From: DATNPH01 sp036703315
GTDB taxonomy: Bacteria > Cyanobacteriota > Cyanobacteriia > Cyanobacteriales > Coleofasciculaceae
Assembly (NCBI GenBank): GCA_036703315.1
Contig: DATNPH010000234.1
Span: 1-14,128, forward strand
Reading direction: 5' to 3'
Length of the DNA stretch: 14,128 bases
Under the pieces are notes generated by a model, which did no database searches, was not told the DNA's origin, and saw only the letters and a list, made by a program, of their open reading frames with translations. Below, piece by piece: positions 13,303 through 14,128 of the stretch. The translations under genes and the position numbers were made by a program. How positions within the stretch are numbered: the first letter of the stretch is position 1; each line of letters opens with the position of its first letter.

Positions 13303-14128
13303 ATGTCTCGCTCAAAATCCCTGCAATACTACATTCTGGTTCGGTTACTCTTAGCGCCTTTGATGCTTTTTACCATCGTTACCGTAGTGTTCTTGTTGCT
13401 GCGGGCGACACCAGGCGATCCGGTAGATGCTGTATTAGGGGGGCGCGCCCCCGAAAGCGTCAAACAGGAGTATCGGGAACGATTGGGGCTATTAGATCCC
13501 TTGCCGATCCAGTACATTCGTTATCTGGGCAACTTATTGCGGCTTGACTTAGGATCTTCGATTACTACTCAGGGTGAAGGCGTTTGGGATGCGATCGCCC
13601 AATATTTCCCAGCGACGGTAGAATTAGCAGTATTTAGTATGGCGATCGCCCTGCTAGTAGGTATTACTGTAGGAATGCTTTCTGCTTCCCGCCCAAACTC
13701 TTGGCTAGACGTATCAGGGCGGCTGTTTGGCATTATCACTTATGCCCTACCTTTATTCTGGGTGGGGATGCTGGTACAGTTAATTTTTGCCGTTCAGTTA
13801 CGTTGGTTCCCCATTGGTACGCGCTTTCCCACCTCCCTACCTGTACCCCAAGGTTGGACGGGACTATACACAGTTGATAGTCTTTTGAGTGGCAACTTGA
13901 GCCAGTTTTTTACAGCTTTATACTATCTGTTTCTGCCTAGCTTGACGCTGGGAGTTTTGCTTTCTGGAATCTTTGAGCGAATTGTTCGAGTCAATCTCAA
14001 ACAAACACTTCGATCTGATTATGTCGAAGCCGCCCGCGCTAGAGGTATACCAGAAAGGCGAATTTTGTTATCTCACGCCCTGAAAAATGCCTTAATTCCA
14101 GTTATTACGATTTTAGGTTTGACATTTG
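13303..14128 (+). CDS. ABC transporter permease, DppB/OppB type, 5' part
   Basis: This is the inner-membrane permease of a peptide/nickel-type (DppB-like) ABC importer. 275 codons are visible and the gene runs off the right edge. TM1 is at about 12-33 (LVRLLLAPLMLF...), followed by the family signature RATPGDPVDA and the ERLGLLDPLPIQYIRYL segment. Further hydrophobic segments lie at about 103-125, 141-165 and 205-230. The cytoplasmic EAA loop starts at E242 (EAARARG), followed by ILLSHALKNALIPVI, which contacts the ATPase subunit. The substrate (dipeptide, oligopeptide, nickel or other) cannot be told from this subunit. The ATG at 13303 lacks a visible ribosome site because the preceding bases are heptad repeat. 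The N-terminus nevertheless fits the family, and no better start is in frame nearby. Confidence 0.93.
   Translation, partial: MSRSKSLQYYILVRLLLAPLMLFTIVTVVFLLLRATPGDPVDAVLGGRAPESVKQEYRERLGLLDPLPIQYIRYLGNLLRLDLGSSITTQGEGVWDAIAQYFPATVELAVFSMAIALLVGITVGMLSASRPNSWLDVSGRLFGIITYALPLFWVGMLVQLIFAVQLRWFPIGTRFPTSLPVPQGWTGLYTVDSLLSGNLSQFFTALYYLFLPSLTLGVLLSGIFERIVRVNLKQTLRSDYVEAARARGIPERRILLSHALKNALIPVITILGLTF

Noticed and set aside
13439..13452. 14-bp perfect GC palindrome GGGGGCGCGCCCCC
   Set aside because: It lies within permease codons for a Gly-Gly-Arg-Ala-Pro stretch and is explained by codon use; no partner site was seen.
13329..13517. 62-codon minus-strand frame opposite the permease
   Set aside because: It is antisense to conserved DppB-type sequence (RATPGDP region) and is a shadow frame.

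Overview
The window looks like chromosomal DNA of a filamentous or otherwise large-genome cyanobacterium. The octamer GCGATCGC (HIP1) recurs about ten times, for example at 485, 2138, 4426, 4910 and 5285. A ycf66 gene is present, an HstK-type giant dual kinase is present, and the gaps are full of the heptad and hairpin repeats typical of Nostoc-like genomes.

Positions 1-9861 (minus strand) hold a tightly packed signalling operon, transcribed from right to left. A 2289-residue protein combines a Ser/Thr kinase, an AAA/STAND-type ATPase, a helical repeat region, GAF, three PAS domains and a histidine kinase. It is followed after 12 nt by a receiver-PAS-PAS-histidine kinase protein. After 2 nt comes a single-domain receiver, which overlaps by 8 nt a second, very similar receiver cut by the window edge. 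The C-terminal halves of the two histidine kinases are near copies, and so are the two small receivers, so the operon grew by tandem duplication. The inferred flow is from signals sensed by STK/AAA/GAF/PAS through histidine kinase 1, the receiver and histidine kinase of protein 2, to the two stand-alone receivers. Phosphotransfer partners cannot be proven from sequence.

Positions 9862-10379 contain no intact gene. They hold decayed repeats: a 10-bp inverted repeat pair, heptad remnants, a 90-bp MITE-like element with 12-bp ends, a palindromic repeat, and a strong hairpin just 3' of gnd. Positions 10380-11828 (minus) encode 6-phosphogluconate dehydrogenase (gnd), complete with its catalytic residues. 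Positions 11829-12104 are the divergent promoter region between gnd and ycf66. Positions 12105-12782 (plus) encode a Ycf66-family membrane protein.

Positions 12789-13297 are the most unusual part. A four-helix-bundle (23S rRNA IVS-type) gene lies between two arrays of a 7-bp repeat in opposite orientation. The arrays share a 28-bp inverted match with one mismatch, so the unit resembles a small mobile cassette or giant hairpin. The right-hand array runs through the start codon. From 13303 to the window end (plus) is the 5' part of a DppB-type ABC transporter permease, whose start lies 6 nt beyond the repeat.

A second oddity is inside the giant kinase. The linker just before its Walker A motif carries about 50 residues encoded by DNA that looks like intergenic cyanobacterial repeats, including a HIP1 site and short hairpins, inserted without breaking the frame.
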